This document shows, in pieces, positions 1-9,981 of a DNA stretch of 47,388 bases. Position 1 is the first letter of the stretch; each line of letters opens with the position of its first letter. The position numbers were made by a program, and so were the translations under genes. The notes under the pieces were generated by a model that saw only the letters and a list, made by a program, of their open reading frames with translations, ran no database searches and was not told the DNA's origin. The stretch is from Flammeovirgaceae bacterium UBA976 (lineage in GTDB: Bacteria; Bacteroidota; Bacteroidia; Cytophagales; Cyclobacteriaceae), in assembly GCA_002292365.1 (NCBI GenBank), contig DBBU01000074.1:1-47388 (forward strand), given 5' to 3'.

Positions 1-1
1 T

Positions 2-682
2 GAGCTCCTATCCTTAGATTTCACTATTGACGCTACTTTTGTGCCCTACAGTATTTTCAGAGATGTACAACGAGGAAGCAGTTTACCTTGGCATAAAGAC
101 TACACGCGACCCGCGCTGCTTAACTTTTTTCTACCGGCAAGGGATTCCCATGCGGCGGCTTATTATGATTGGGGAACGGAAAAAGAAACTCAATGGAAGG
201 AAAATTACAGACTTTGGATGGCATTTGTAAACGAGTATAAAAATAGGGGAGGTCGGGTCACTGCCGGAGCAGATTCAGGCTATATGTATAATTTATATGG
301 TTTTGGTTATATTCAAGAATTGGAGTTGTTGAGAGAAGCCGGATTTCATCCGATGGAGGTCATTCAGTCGGCTACTTTAAACGCCGCAGAGGCTATTGGA
401 ATGGATGGCCAGATAGGTACCATCGAGGTAGGAAAATTGGCAGATATGATTTTAATGGATCAAAACCCATTAAAAAACCTCAAGTACTTATACGGAACCG
501 GAGATATTAAGTTGAATGATGCTAATGAGGTAGTCCGTGTTGGAGGAGTTAATTATACCATTAAGGATGGGATCATATATGATGCGAGACAACTACTTGA
601 AGATGTGAAGAAAATCGTGGATGAAGAAAAGGAATCAACTCCGAACTGGGAAAGCTTAATGATTCAATCTATTGATCGTTAA
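2..682 (+). CDS. Amidohydrolase, C-terminal part (5' end outside window)
   Basis: The reading frame is open from base 2 without a start, so the gene begins upstream; the GTG at 41 is an internal Val, not a start. The visible ~226 residues are the C-terminal third of an imidazolonepropionase-like metal-dependent amidohydrolase. Typical signs are the GADSG stretch (the late metal-ligand Asp region of the TIM barrel), the helix with SATLNAAEAIG, and the closing beta-sandwich segment GTIEVGKLADMILMD. Bacteroidota homologues are usually secreted enzymes acting on peptides or cyclic amides, but the substrate cannot be told here. It ends 36 bases before the convergent DUF6428 gene. Confidence is high for the superfamily and none for substrate. 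Confidence 0.9.
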   Translation, partial: ELLSLDFTIDATFVPYSIFRDVQRGSSLPWHKDYTRPALLNFFLPARDSHAAAYYDWGTEKETQWKENYRLWMAFVNEYKNRGGRVTAGADSGYMYNLYGFGYIQELELLREAGFHPMEVIQSATLNAAEAIGMDGQIGTIEVGKLADMILMDQNPLKNLKYLYGTGDIKLNDANEVVRVGGVNYTIKDGIIYDARQLLEDVKKIVDEEKESTPNWESLMIQSIDR

Positions 683-718
683 CTAGGGCTTCTCGAAAAG
701 CAAAAGGGCATCTCGTCT

Positions 719-1189
719 TTAACAGCATCTTGAATCTGGGGTGAAATTATTTTTAGAATTACGGAGTTTTGAAATTCTAATTTTAGGTTTTGAGACAGGG
801 ATGCCACATTTTTCTGGATCCAGGCAATCGGTTAGTTTGTTGGTGAGTAAAAAATATTGGCCATTAAAGGACAGTCCATATTTCCCAATGGTATCCCCTT
901 GATATTCTACCTCGATGTTTAAGTTTTCTATACCCAGTTTATTTTCGGCAAGGGTGATGATCTCTAATAAGTCTTTAGGGGATAGTCTATGCTGATAGTC
1001 ATTGGATTCCCACAATTGAAAATTTACGGTATCTTCTCTTCTTACCTTACCACCACAATCTATAAAATGTTTGCTGAACTTTCCTATTTCAGTGATATGG
1101 AAGTGGCTAGGTATGGATGCACCGTTGGGCAATTGAAAATCAATTTTATCGATGGTCAAGAGGGATTCTTTTATTTCTGATAGTTTCAT
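719..1189 (-). CDS. DUF6428 family protein
   Basis: A 156-residue cytoplasmic protein when started at the ATG at 1189; an upstream start at 1228 would add 13 residues that do not fit the family. It matches the DUF6428 pattern as I recall it: an N-terminal LPNG..IPSHFHITEIG segment, FIDCGG, VNFQLW, VEYQGDTIGKYGL and a C-terminal Cys-rich end. Cysteines occur in DCGG, in the pair CLDPEKC, and as the terminal CC. Family members in other Bacteroidota often sit in arsenic-resistance operons with ArsR and arsenate reductase (from memory), which suggests metal or metalloid handling. Here it lies 60 bases downstream of a TonB-dependent receptor on the same strand and is probably cotranscribed. Its biochemical function is unknown. 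Confidence 0.75.
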   Translation of the reverse strand: MKLSEIKESLLTIDKIDFQLPNGASIPSHFHITEIGKFSKHFIDCGGKVRREDTVNFQLWESNDYQHRLSPKDLLEIITLAENKLGIENLNIEVEYQGDTIGKYGLSFNGQYFLLTNKLTDCLDPEKCGIPVSKPKIRISKLRNSKNNFTPDSRCC

Positions 1190-1249
1190 ATGGAATTTCT
1201 GATTTTTTTTTAAGTAAAGTGGCAACAATTTTTTATAATTAATTTTTGC

Positions 1250-3397
1250 TCAATAAGGTATTTTTAATTTAATACCAGCAAATAGCCATAAACCAGGCAT
1301 TTCTACGAGGTTAGATTCATAATAACTTTCATTGAACAAGTTATTGATGGTGAGATAAAAGCTATATTTTTCTGCTTCCCAAAACAACTTTGTATCTATC
1401 ACAAAATAATTGGCCATTGAAGCTCTGTCCAAATACCGTAAGCGTAGGTTATGATGTAATGGGCCAACAATTCTGTGCTGAATATTGACTGTTAGTTGAT
1501 GATTTAGATTTTCAAGGACATATCTGGAAATGATGTTTGAATATTGGGGTATTTCAGCGTCAATATAGGTGTAACCGATCTGAATATTTTCTAAGATATC
1601 GTTAGATCCCAACAACGCTTGACCACTGAAATTTATATTAAAATCTAAGCCACGGATGGTTAAATCATTCAAATTTTGAGGTTGCCATTTTGAAGTATCC
1701 GCCGCTTCTGAATCCTTAATCCAATCTATTAAATTACTACTTTTTCGAGAAAACCAACTGATATTTGTATTCCAATGGCTATGTGTGTATTTGGCTCCGA
1801 CCTCATATGAAAGAGCAGATTCTGGGGTTAAATTTTCATTACCAATATTGGCGGCACCTACATAATAAAGATCAGTATAAGTGGGTATTCGCCAAGTATA
1901 TCCCATGTTTGTGAAGAGTTTGATGCCGGATTTTAGTGCGTACCCTACATCAATGCCAGGAAAGAAATGTGACCCAAAATCACTATAATGACTCAATGCT
2001 ACCCCAGGGGTAATGTCTAGCTTTTTATTTAATAAATATGCACGGTGCTCCAAAAAAAGGGTAGAGATTTGTCTAGAATGATTTCCAAGGTTATTACTGT
2101 TTAGACTTACCTTGCTCAGGGAACCCCCGATACCTGTAGCACCCCATTTGCTATAATAATCTCCATGACTTTCCAAGCTGACTACTTGACTGGTGTGCAA
2201 GTTGCGATAAAAGTCTGGATCTTCCCTAATGAGGAGATATTCATCTTGGTTTCTTCGCCAATTCAACCTGGTTTTTATGGTGAAATTAGCTGATGACTTT
2301 TGATGTCCGATATTCATTAAACTGGTTTGTATTTCTTCATATTGGTTAGCAAAAAAATCGGAATCATTACCATAAAATCGATTGGCACCAAATTTCCGAT
2401 CCGAAAAAGACCCAAGTACGCTTATGTTTTGACTTTCGTCTAGCGCGTAACTACCTTGGTAAAAATAGTTGGCTACATCATAATCAGTATTGAAGCGGTA
2501 TCCATCCGATAGTTGTTTTCCCAATGACAAATAATGCTGGTATTTTCCTTTTTGATGTGCGATAGCGGCATGGCCACCCCAAAGTGCGTTCATTCCGTTG
2601 CTGAGGGATAATTTCAGATAAGGCGTATTAGGTGTTTTGGTCACAATATTGATGGCGCCTGCAAAGGCGTTAGCTCCAAAAACTCGTGCTGCAGGACCTT
2701 TGAGTATTTCAATTCTTTTAATGTTATCAAGGTCTAAGGGTAGGTTTAAGGCATGATGCCCTGTTTGGGGATCGGCCATTTTAATCCCGTTAATCAAGAT
2801 GAGAATTTGATCAAAAGTACCTCCGCGTAAGCTTACATCCGCTTGTAAGCCATGTGTCCCCCGTTGGCGCACATCAAGTCCAGCTACTGATTGCAGTAAT
2901 TCGGCAACACTTTGGATTGCCGAATTTTCGATTTGTTTATTTGAAATGACATGAATGTTTCTTGAAGTTTGTGAAACAGGGAGTTGAAGCCTATTTTCCT
3001 GAACGATGACATCTTCGAACATCGGGACTTGTGAAGGAGGTACCGAGTGAGCTTCTTTTTTGTATAAGATCACATTGATGGTTGAACGGATGCCCCTATT
3101 TATTTCCTTAGAGACATATCCATCAGCGCTGAAAATCAAATTATCCGAAGTTTCTGGTATTGTGATTTCGTAGTTGCCCTTGGTATTAGTGATTGCCTTA
3201 AACTGGGTCTCTTTGATTAAAACTGTAACTGCGATAATGCCATTTCCACGATCATCAACTACTTTCCCTACGACTTTGGAGCCTTGTGCAAATGCGTGTG
3301 CGGAAGTCATTAAAACAAACAGGAACAAAATCCAATGATGATTTTGGACATTATTTTTTGATAAATCAGAGATCAGTTTAGACACTTTTATGAGCAT
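1250..3397 (-). CDS. TonB-dependent outer-membrane receptor
   Basis: A 715-residue TonB-dependent receptor. Order: an N-terminal signal peptide ending near residue 38 (AFAQG), a carboxypeptidase-regulatory-like beta-sandwich at ~42-115 (VVGKVVDDRGNGI...), a plug domain at ~125-255 (SVAELLQSVAGLDV, then DVSLRGG, then RIEILKGPA and GAINIVTK), and a 22-strand-type barrel to the C-terminus. The plug resembles the BtuB/colicin-type rather than the SusC type, and there is no SusD partner, so the ligand is more likely a metal chelate or cofactor than a polysaccharide. No cobalamin-riboswitch B12 box was found upstream. DUF6428 follows 60 bases downstream. The ligand is not identifiable from sequence. 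Confidence 0.9.
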   Translation of the reverse strand: MLIKVSKLISDLSKNNVQNHHWILFLFVLMTSAHAFAQGSKVVGKVVDDRGNGIIAVTVLIKETQFKAITNTKGNYEITIPETSDNLIFSADGYVSKEINRGIRSTINVILYKKEAHSVPPSQVPMFEDVIVQENRLQLPVSQTSRNIHVISNKQIENSAIQSVAELLQSVAGLDVRQRGTHGLQADVSLRGGTFDQILILINGIKMADPQTGHHALNLPLDLDNIKRIEILKGPAARVFGANAFAGAINIVTKTPNTPYLKLSLSNGMNALWGGHAAIAHQKGKYQHYLSLGKQLSDGYRFNTDYDVANYFYQGSYALDESQNISVLGSFSDRKFGANRFYGNDSDFFANQYEEIQTSLMNIGHQKSSANFTIKTRLNWRRNQDEYLLIREDPDFYRNLHTSQVVSLESHGDYYSKWGATGIGGSLSKVSLNSNNLGNHSRQISTLFLEHRAYLLNKKLDITPGVALSHYSDFGSHFFPGIDVGYALKSGIKLFTNMGYTWRIPTYTDLYYVGAANIGNENLTPESALSYEVGAKYTHSHWNTNISWFSRKSSNLIDWIKDSEAADTSKWQPQNLNDLTIRGLDFNINFSGQALLGSNDILENIQIGYTYIDAEIPQYSNIISRYVLENLNHQLTVNIQHRIVGPLHHNLRLRYLDRASMANYFVIDTKLFWEAEKYSFYLTINNLFNESYYESNLVEMPGLWLFAGIKLKIPY

Positions 3398-3600
3398 AAA
3401 ATAGGTTACTAAATGTGATTGAGAGATTTGGAAAATAATATCAAAGAAGAAAATTTATAAAAGACCTAGGTCATAATATTTTTTTATTCTACTTGTGGAG
3501 AGAAGATTTGCTATTAACGGCTATATTAAATAATATTCGTTATCTCTATTAATCAGGTTAAATTACAAGAAAACGCAAGTTACATATAAATGAGGTTTTT

Positions 3601-3615
3601 TTACTGGCGCAGTAA
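3601..3615. repeat. Short inverted repeat TTACTG-GCG-CAGTAA
   Basis: Perfect 6-bp arms with a 3-base centre, about 200 bases upstream of the TonB receptor start. The size and symmetry would suit a dimeric-regulator operator, but a six-base palindrome can occur by chance in DNA of this length. Confidence 0.3.
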
Positions 3616-4057
3616 CAGAAAACCTTTTTATTAAATAAAACAGGGTGTATTGAAGTCATCTTGGAAACAAGGGGTATCATTTAAAAAAAAATTCTGACCT
3701 AAAGAACGATATCAAAACTTAATTCTTCTTTAAGATTCAAAGTTATGTAACAGGGATATAGGCTTTATCGCTTCGCTTTTTTCGTGAATTTTAATATTTG
3801 GACAAATCAAGAGACTGTTCAGGAGGGTTATCCATAGGAGAATTGACAAAGTGAAATGGAAACAGATTTTAACATAAATCTGACATCGTTAGATAAAGCA
3901 TTTTGATGGTTTTGAATAATAAGATCTCTATACTTATGCAAATTGTAGGGGTTACCTTTCAAAATAGGGGGATATTAAGTGTATTAAATTCTTCATGATA
4001 ACGGATTTAGGTGGAAATACATTTTAATAAAAAAATCAATGTTCATTAAAAATCCTA

Positions 4058-4065
4058 TAAATTTG
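4058..4065 (+). promoter_or_regulatory. Candidate Bacteroidota -7 box (TAAATTTG)
   Basis: Exact match to TAnnTTTG, 42 bases before the ATG of the acidic repeat lipoprotein, giving a short leader. No clear TTG/TTTG -33 element is present at the expected 19-21 base spacing. Confidence 0.4.
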
Positions 4066-4106
4066 AAGATCGTAGCAAATTTCAAAAACTAAAAAACTAC
4101 AAAATA

Positions 4107-6599
4107 ATGAAAAATTTCAAAAATCTATTGTTCATTAGTGCATTGCTGTCTATGACTATGTTTATGTCATGTACAGAGGATGATGATATTGAGGATCTCG
4201 ACAATGGAGATATTGTCAATGACAGTACTGGCGTTGCCAACGACAGTACTGATGTTGATGTCGTGACTTCTAGTTTTATGACGCTCGGACAAGATACTAT
4301 TCTCTTGGGTTTGGGTGCCTTAGAGTATTATGGAATCGAGAATGAAGGGGAGATACCATTTTTGGGATATTCAAACATAAACGGAGAGCGCTGTTTTGAA
4401 TTACCCTATAATACAGACATTATGCTGCAGGGAGGTTCTTATACAGTAGAACAGCTAAATGCTTTTATGGAGGCAGAGAGCGAAGAAGAGTTTGATGCAT
4501 TGGTATCTGAATACGGCGCAGGAAAGGTGGTAGGTATTTATTCTTGGTTGGATCATGATGAGGTAGAGATAACCAGTGGTGAGTATATTGATGGTTTGCA
4601 GTTTTTTAATGATCATTTCCCCAATTACACAATGGCTTCGATCGAGGAGTTAGATGCATTTATGGAAGGTAAGTACGAGGAAACTTATGGATCTGCCTGT
4701 ATGGAGTGTGAGGAAGCTTATCAAAATGCGTGTGCTGGAGATGAAATGACTTTTGAAATCTGGGATGAGGAAACAGAGGATTACATGGAGGTTACAGAAA
4801 TTATGAGTGGAGAAAGACTCTATGAGACTTATTTGTATTCTAATAATTGTCGACTAACTGGTGTAGATCGAACATGGATGGATGAGGTTTGTAATGTTGA
4901 GGATTTATCTTTTGGCAATTTGATTAATGAGTTTGAAATAGGTTTGATTTCTGCTGATGAAAATGGAGAGGTTACTGATCAATTTTACGAGGTTTCGAAT
5001 GTCACGTTAGCTTTAGAAATCCTTGGTGATGGCACTTATTCCATAAAGGCTAGTGGAGATGCAATGATGTATGACGAGGAGAGTTATGAAATTATTTCTG
5101 ATCCCATACCGTTTACAATTAGTTACATGGGTATTCTATATCAAGAAAATCATGAAGGTGAAGATCAAGGAGGAAATGAGGGTGATTATATTGAAGATTG
5201 TGACGTTGAAGATTTATCAACTCAAGAAGGTTGGTGGGTTGATTCTGTATTAGTCATTTATCCTGATGCTGAAATTGATAACGTATTGTTAAATGTTTGC
5301 CAGACGGGAGATTATAGAGATGAATATTTATTGGTTTTTATTAAAGATGGAAGTTATCAAGATGAAGAAGGTATAGAAATTGACTATTTCTGTGAAATTG
5401 TATTTGAAAACACGACGCAAGAGCTTATTTATAATGGTTGTGCAAATTGTGACTTTACAGACATTGACATAGATGAGCAGGGTTACTGGACAGGGTATCT
5501 TGATTCTGCTTACCAAGATGCATCTATAGATCACATCGAAATAGTTGATTGTAGTGAGTTTTACCCCGAAGATCCAAGGGTGCTAAATATTTACTTAGAC
5601 AATGGTTGTGTCGTTACCTTTAATGATGAGACGGAAACGATCTGGTCGGAGTATTGTGAAACATGTACAATAACTGAAATTGAGGTAACAGAGCAGGGGT
5701 ATTGGAGTGAATTTATTCCAGAAGACGAGGTTATTATGGATATTATTTTAGACGAGTGTGTCTTTGATGATAGGTTACCGGAGAGTTTTCTTCATATATA
5801 TTTTGAAAGCGGTTGCAGCTTGGTGTTCGATGATATAGAAGAGGATTTGATTGGAGATTTTTGTTCAGAAGGTCCAGATGAGGAATATTGTAGCATTATT
5901 GAAGTATCAGTTGATGAAGGAGGTTATTGGTTAGATATCCTCAATGGACCAGAATTCGATTCTACTTATGTAATCGATCAAATGCTTATCGAGGCTTGTA
6001 GAAGTGAGTTTGAGGATCCTGAGACGAATTTAAGAATTGCTTTTCTTGTTAATACCGATAATTCTGTGAGAATCATTTCATTTGATGAAATGGCTCAAGA
6101 GATTGCTTTTGATAGTGATGAAGATTCACTAGATAACTGGAGTTTGATATCATTGAACGACACACAGTGGGCAGCAATGATTGCGGATGAATACCCTGAT
6201 CAAGCGGTGGAGTCAGTCTACAAAAACTCATATGAAGATGATTATGAGTCATGGAATGATATATTTGTTTTCTTTGAAGACGATTGTTTGGTGATATTTG
6301 ATGATAATGATGGTATGATCTGGGAGGATCTATGTAATGGTTGGTCTGATGAAGATGATTCTGATGGGGTAGGCAGCGGTCGAAGAGAGCTGCGGACTAA
6401 ATCATTTTTTAGAAAAACTATTTCTTCTACCGTTACCAATTCAAAGCTTAAGCAATTCGCTCCTACTATTCGTGGTAAGAAAACGGACTTGATTAAGAAG
6501 GGTGTCATTAGAAATAAAGTAGATATCAATATCTATGCTAAGCGCAATAATTCGAATATCAAAAAAGTGAAAAAACCGCAATTCTCTTTTTTGAGATAA
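4107..6599 (+). CDS. Acidic Cys-containing repeat lipoprotein with basic C-terminal tail
   Basis: An 830-residue lipoprotein of unrecognised family. The signal ends in MFMSC, with lipidated Cys22 followed by an Asp/Glu-rich tether. Residues ~365-745 contain about five diverged repeats of ~70-80 residues. Each follows the order Cys-x-hydrophobic, EQGYW or similar (residues ~458, ~530, ~605), an acidic loop ending in Cys, a beta-like stretch before GC, then FDD and WxDxC. Paired cysteines recur, so disulfides are likely. From residue 759 the protein changes abruptly to a ~72-residue tail with more than 20 Lys/Arg and only three acidic residues. It has its own candidate -7 box and a strong terminator, so it appears monocistronic. 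A surface or calcium-binding role is an inference from acidity only. Confidence 0.85.
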   Translation: MKNFKNLLFISALLSMTMFMSCTEDDDIEDLDNGDIVNDSTGVANDSTDVDVVTSSFMTLGQDTILLGLGALEYYGIENEGEIPFLGYSNINGERCFELPYNTDIMLQGGSYTVEQLNAFMEAESEEEFDALVSEYGAGKVVGIYSWLDHDEVEITSGEYIDGLQFFNDHFPNYTMASIEELDAFMEGKYEETYGSACMECEEAYQNACAGDEMTFEIWDEETEDYMEVTEIMSGERLYETYLYSNNCRLTGVDRTWMDEVCNVEDLSFGNLINEFEIGLISADENGEVTDQFYEVSNVTLALEILGDGTYSIKASGDAMMYDEESYEIISDPIPFTISYMGILYQENHEGEDQGGNEGDYIEDCDVEDLSTQEGWWVDSVLVIYPDAEIDNVLLNVCQTGDYRDEYLLVFIKDGSYQDEEGIEIDYFCEIVFENTTQELIYNGCANCDFTDIDIDEQGYWTGYLDSAYQDASIDHIEIVDCSEFYPEDPRVLNIYLDNGCVVTFNDETETIWSEYCETCTITEIEVTEQGYWSEFIPEDEVIMDIILDECVFDDRLPESFLHIYFESGCSLVFDDIEEDLIGDFCSEGPDEEYCSIIEVSVDEGGYWLDILNGPEFDSTYVIDQMLIEACRSEFEDPETNLRIAFLVNTDNSVRIISFDEMAQEIAFDSDEDSLDNWSLISLNDTQWAAMIADEYPDQAVESVYKNSYEDDYESWNDIFVFFEDDCLVIFDDNDGMIWEDLCNGWSDEDDSDGVGSGRRELRTKSFFRKTISSTVTNSKLKQFAPTIRGKKTDLIKKGVIRNKVDINIYAKRNNSNIKKVKKPQFSFLR

Positions 6600-6620
6600 G
6601 TATAAATAGAAGTAGATTTT

Positions 6621-6661
6621 AAAAAGCCGACGATAGATTTTAAATCTATCGTCGGCTTTTT
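6621..6661. terminator. Perfect 20-bp stem terminator
   Basis: Arms 6621-6640 and 6642-6661 are exact reverse complements with one central base, containing the GC-rich core AAGCCGACGATAG. The right arm runs into a T tract (6657-6663), so it ends the acidic lipoprotein transcript 22 bases after its stop. The A run at the left arm gives a U tract on the other strand too, so it may work in both directions and also stop readthrough from the OmpA gene. Confidence 0.9.
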
Positions 6662-7115
6662 TTATTTTATTAATCATAATTCAATGGCTAAAAAGACCTT
6701 CTATGACTTTTTGAATTTAAGATTTACTTGATTTGTATGATTTAATATTTGAAGTTGAGCATAATGATTTATGTTACCTCGAATTTATAATTAATAGCCT
6801 AAGCATAAGCATGGATGGGGTGTAGCTATTGTATATCGTCCGTAAAAAGTTAACTTGTAAGGGTAAATTATAAGAGCGTGTTTAAACAGAGTAATCTATT
6901 TAATCCATGCGTAGTATTTAAAATAATTATGAAAAAGCAGATGACAACTCTAATTAAAAAAGGAGAGCAAGAGTAAGATACTTTTATTAAAATCCCAAAG
7001 ATGTTTTATCTGAAGCCTTCTTACAGTTACATCATAATTGGTCTTAATTCCCCGGGGGCTGAGGCTCATTATGTAACAATATAGGTAGAGTTAGGCTGAA
7101 CTCTTAATAAGCGTC
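6662..7115. other. Intergenic region, no gene seen
   Basis: AT-rich spacer between two genes facing each other. Only very short frames occur (fewer than 20 codons). Two small inverted repeats lie near the 3' end of the OmpA gene, AGAGTT-N6-AACTCT at 7087-7104 and AATAAG-CGT-CTTATT at 7106-7120; neither is clearly a terminator for that gene. Confidence 0.5.
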
Positions 7116-9605
7116 TTATTTTTTCAATACTTGGATTTCAACCCTTCTGTTAAATCTTTTTTGTTCTTTGTTGTCGTTGTCTTTTAAAGGTTTCCATTCA
7201 CCATAATAGTACACTTTTATCTGCTCATATTTAGCTCCAAATGTTTCAAGTTTTCTGCGTACCGTCTCCGCTCGTTTTTTTGATAGAATGAGATTGTAAT
7301 TCTCATCTCCATCATTATCGGTATGACCGACAATGATGATATGATATGCGCTTCCATTAGAGAAATCATATCTATTTACCAATTCAATGATTTGTTCATT
7401 ATAACTATTTGTGAGAGTCGCATCATCGCTGGCAAAATAAACATTAAGGGCTTCAATGAAACCTCTAGAAGACTCTGTGTTCGAAAATCGGTCAGTACCC
7501 TTATCTTTATCTTTCTCGCTCCCCTTATAGTTTTTGTCATTATTGATGACTCTCTTTGTTTCTACTGAAATGGGATTGATGGTAATTTGAGTAGCATCGG
7601 GCATTTCATTATCTACTTTTTCTTTTTTGATTTGTTCAATTTTTTCTTTGGTATGATTTGGGTCAATATCTTTTTTGTTTTTGTAAAAATCAATTTTCTC
7701 AAGATGGGTTGAATCAATAGGACAGCCTTCATTGTAGATAGATCCAGAAATCTCAGGACATTTATCAAGTAAATTAGTGGTACCATCACCATCATTATCG
7801 GTACAACATCCTGGGTTTTCAAAAGGGCAGCCATTATTAAATTCAATGCCTGCAATATCAGGACATCTGTCTACTACATCGATCACTCCATCTTTGTCAC
7901 GATCAGGACATCCGTAGTGAATGGGCAATCCGGCAATTAAAGGACATTGATCATTCAGATCTAAAACGCCATCTCCATCGGTATCAGGGCATCCATTGTG
8001 CTTTTTGGGACCGGGTGTATAAATACAATAATCTTGAGTATCCGGAATTCCATCTCCATCCGTATCGGGACATCCTAACAGACCCAATAAGCCGGGATCG
8101 TACAAACAACCATCTTTACTGTCAGATACTTTATCACGATCGATGTCTGAGGGTACTTTGTATCCTAGATTGAAAACAATGCCAGCGAATATACTTGAGT
8201 TGAATCGTGCTCTTTTACCCAGTAGTCCTGTGATATTATGCATACCTCCGACAACAGATATAACACCATCTCTGGCATTCAGTCTGTTTGTCAGTCCAAG
8301 CAGATTGACACGACCGGACAGTCCCACATTAAACTGACCATTCCTCTGAATGGACAACGGAAGGGCTACTCCTATCTTTTGAGAACTGTATCTAGGAACA
8401 ATTGAGTGTATCGATTTCACATGTACTTTATGGAGATCAGATTTTCTTTTTAAGGCTGTGGAAGAACTATAACCTAAAAATAAGTTTTTTGAGAAGTGAT
8501 AGTCTGCGTGTATATTGAGTGAAGTGGGAAGGTTCATATTAAACATATCATTTTGCTTTTGATTTTTATTGGAAGCATCCGCAAAATCATCAAAACTCTT
8601 AAAAACAGTCGTTTCATCTAGTTTTTGGATGTCTAAATCGACAAAGGTGAGCGCTCCAAGTGCTTCTGTGTCATAGGTATTATTGGCAGTGGTAAAATCG
8701 TAGGAGAGACTATCTCGAGTAAATCTCACCCTTCCAATATCGGTGATACTAATACCAAATTTGAATAAATATTTCGTACGATCGTATCGTTCAATATTCG
8801 TCTCTCCATCCATATCATAATGGAACCTGTTGTATTTTGGACGATATTCATATACTGCTCCTAAATCTAGTCCGATACCTGAATTTCTCGAAGTGAACAT
8901 ATTGCCTTTTTCGGCTCTCCCATAATTAAATTCGGTAGAGACAAAAGTGGCCTCTGAGCTGGCCAAACTATCGAATTCAAAGCTTCCCTGATCAGAATAC
9001 AGATAGGTAGCATCAATACCATTGATCAGTTTTACAGCAATTCCTGCTTTTATAAAGTTGGCTTTTTCATTTTTTAGGACCCGGGCATAGTTAAATCTAT
9101 TCTCTAAATAGATGAACTGATTGTAGGAATAATTTTTAAATGAAATAGGGGTATTCAAAGGCGTTGAGTCATCATAATCGTTGTGAATGGCATTGGTCCA
9201 TTCGTTAGAAAGACCATCCAGATTACCGAAGGATCGAATGCGGAAACTTAATCCAATCGCATTGATGTGATTGATTTCATAACTTACTCCAACTAAGTCA
9301 ATACTGGAATTTCTGGACTGGTATCCGAGTCCAGAATGATATCTATATCTGGCACTTTCATTTCCAAAGGTCTTGCTCAGAATGCTTGTATTGCTACCTG
9401 TGTAGTTATTAGTTTTTAGGCTATTTAAAGAGCCGCTGATACTTAATTTTTGAAGAGAATTGACAATGGATGCAGGTTGAAAATAGGAAGTGGAATAACC
9501 CATATAATTGTCTAATGCATTTCCCCCAGAGTAATTATTTTGAGCGGATACGTTGAGATATGTGAAAAGGGTTCCTATCACTAAAATGGAAAATCTTAAT
9601 TTCAT
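7116..9605 (-). CDS. DUF5723-like outer-membrane protein with TSP3 repeats and OmpA domain
   Basis: An 829-residue envelope protein. It has a signal peptide (ends VSAQN, ~residue 21) and a ~460-residue beta-barrel-like region of the DUF5723 kind common in Bacteroidota. Next come about six calcium-binding thrombospondin type-3 units (DTDGDGIPD, DTDGDGVLD, DRDKDGVID, DNDGDGTTN, with alternating CP pairs). A C-terminal OmpA peptidoglycan-binding domain follows, with VGHTDNDGDENYN, KKRAETVRRKL and RFNRRVEI. The layout places a barrel in the outer membrane and the OmpA domain on peptidoglycan, joined by a rigid Ca-loaded rod. It is monocistronic, with a TACATTTG box about 80 bases upstream. The function is probably structural. 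Confidence 0.88.
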   Translation of the reverse strand: MKLRFSILVIGTLFTYLNVSAQNNYSGGNALDNYMGYSTSYFQPASIVNSLQKLSISGSLNSLKTNNYTGSNTSILSKTFGNESARYRYHSGLGYQSRNSSIDLVGVSYEINHINAIGLSFRIRSFGNLDGLSNEWTNAIHNDYDDSTPLNTPISFKNYSYNQFIYLENRFNYARVLKNEKANFIKAGIAVKLINGIDATYLYSDQGSFEFDSLASSEATFVSTEFNYGRAEKGNMFTSRNSGIGLDLGAVYEYRPKYNRFHYDMDGETNIERYDRTKYLFKFGISITDIGRVRFTRDSLSYDFTTANNTYDTEALGALTFVDLDIQKLDETTVFKSFDDFADASNKNQKQNDMFNMNLPTSLNIHADYHFSKNLFLGYSSSTALKRKSDLHKVHVKSIHSIVPRYSSQKIGVALPLSIQRNGQFNVGLSGRVNLLGLTNRLNARDGVISVVGGMHNITGLLGKRARFNSSIFAGIVFNLGYKVPSDIDRDKVSDSKDGCLYDPGLLGLLGCPDTDGDGIPDTQDYCIYTPGPKKHNGCPDTDGDGVLDLNDQCPLIAGLPIHYGCPDRDKDGVIDVVDRCPDIAGIEFNNGCPFENPGCCTDNDGDGTTNLLDKCPEISGSIYNEGCPIDSTHLEKIDFYKNKKDIDPNHTKEKIEQIKKEKVDNEMPDATQITINPISVETKRVINNDKNYKGSEKDKDKGTDRFSNTESSRGFIEALNVYFASDDATLTNSYNEQIIELVNRYDFSNGSAYHIIIVGHTDNDGDENYNLILSKKRAETVRRKLETFGAKYEQIKVYYYGEWKPLKDNDNKEQKRFNRRVEIQVLKK

Positions 9606-9683
9606 AATGAGTACAATTCTTGAGATTATGACTGTTGCCTGGTTGTATTGAGCGAAAGAGCTATAATGCTGTTCTTATAACTT

Positions 9684-9691
9684 CAAATGTA
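9684..9691 (-). promoter_or_regulatory. Candidate -7 box (TACATTTG) for the OmpA/TSP3 gene
   Basis: Exact TAnnTTTG on the minus strand, about 80 bases upstream of the ATG at 9605. The -33 element is not evident. Confidence 0.35.
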
Positions 9692-9981
9692 CATTATTAT
9701 TATTTTTTAAAAATGGTCTCCTTTATTTAACTTTTAAATTTAATTTCTCAGAAAAGGCCTTATTTTATGATTGATTTTATTATCAATGACAACGAGAAGT
9801 TTGGTAAGTTATGGATTTTGGCGTTGACCTGATATTGAACACATAAAATAGGGGGATTTAAAAGTTGTATATTAAGTATTATGGATTGTGGATATCCGAC
9901 TGAGATCATAAAAAAACAGGTATTGATTCTAATTGCGAAGCTAATAAGACATATCTTTAAAAAAATATAATTTAAATCATC
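9692..9981. other. Intergenic region upstream of the miniprotein
   Basis: AT-rich spacer between the divergent OmpA gene and the small Lys-rich gene. I see no reading frame of interest and no hairpin of note. Confidence 0.5.

Larger units (their letters stand above)
3398..4106. other. Intergenic region between divergent genes
   Basis: About 700 bases of AT-rich DNA between the TonB receptor and the acidic lipoprotein gene. I see no convincing reading frame in it. It holds a small inverted repeat at 3601-3615 (TTACTG, GCG spacer, CAGTAA). A -7-like box lies just before 4107. No riboswitch consensus was recognised. Confidence 0.6.

Noticed and set aside
3398..3700. Possible cobalamin riboswitch before the TonB receptor
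   Set aside because: No B12 box or matching helices were found; only a short palindrome at 3601-3615.
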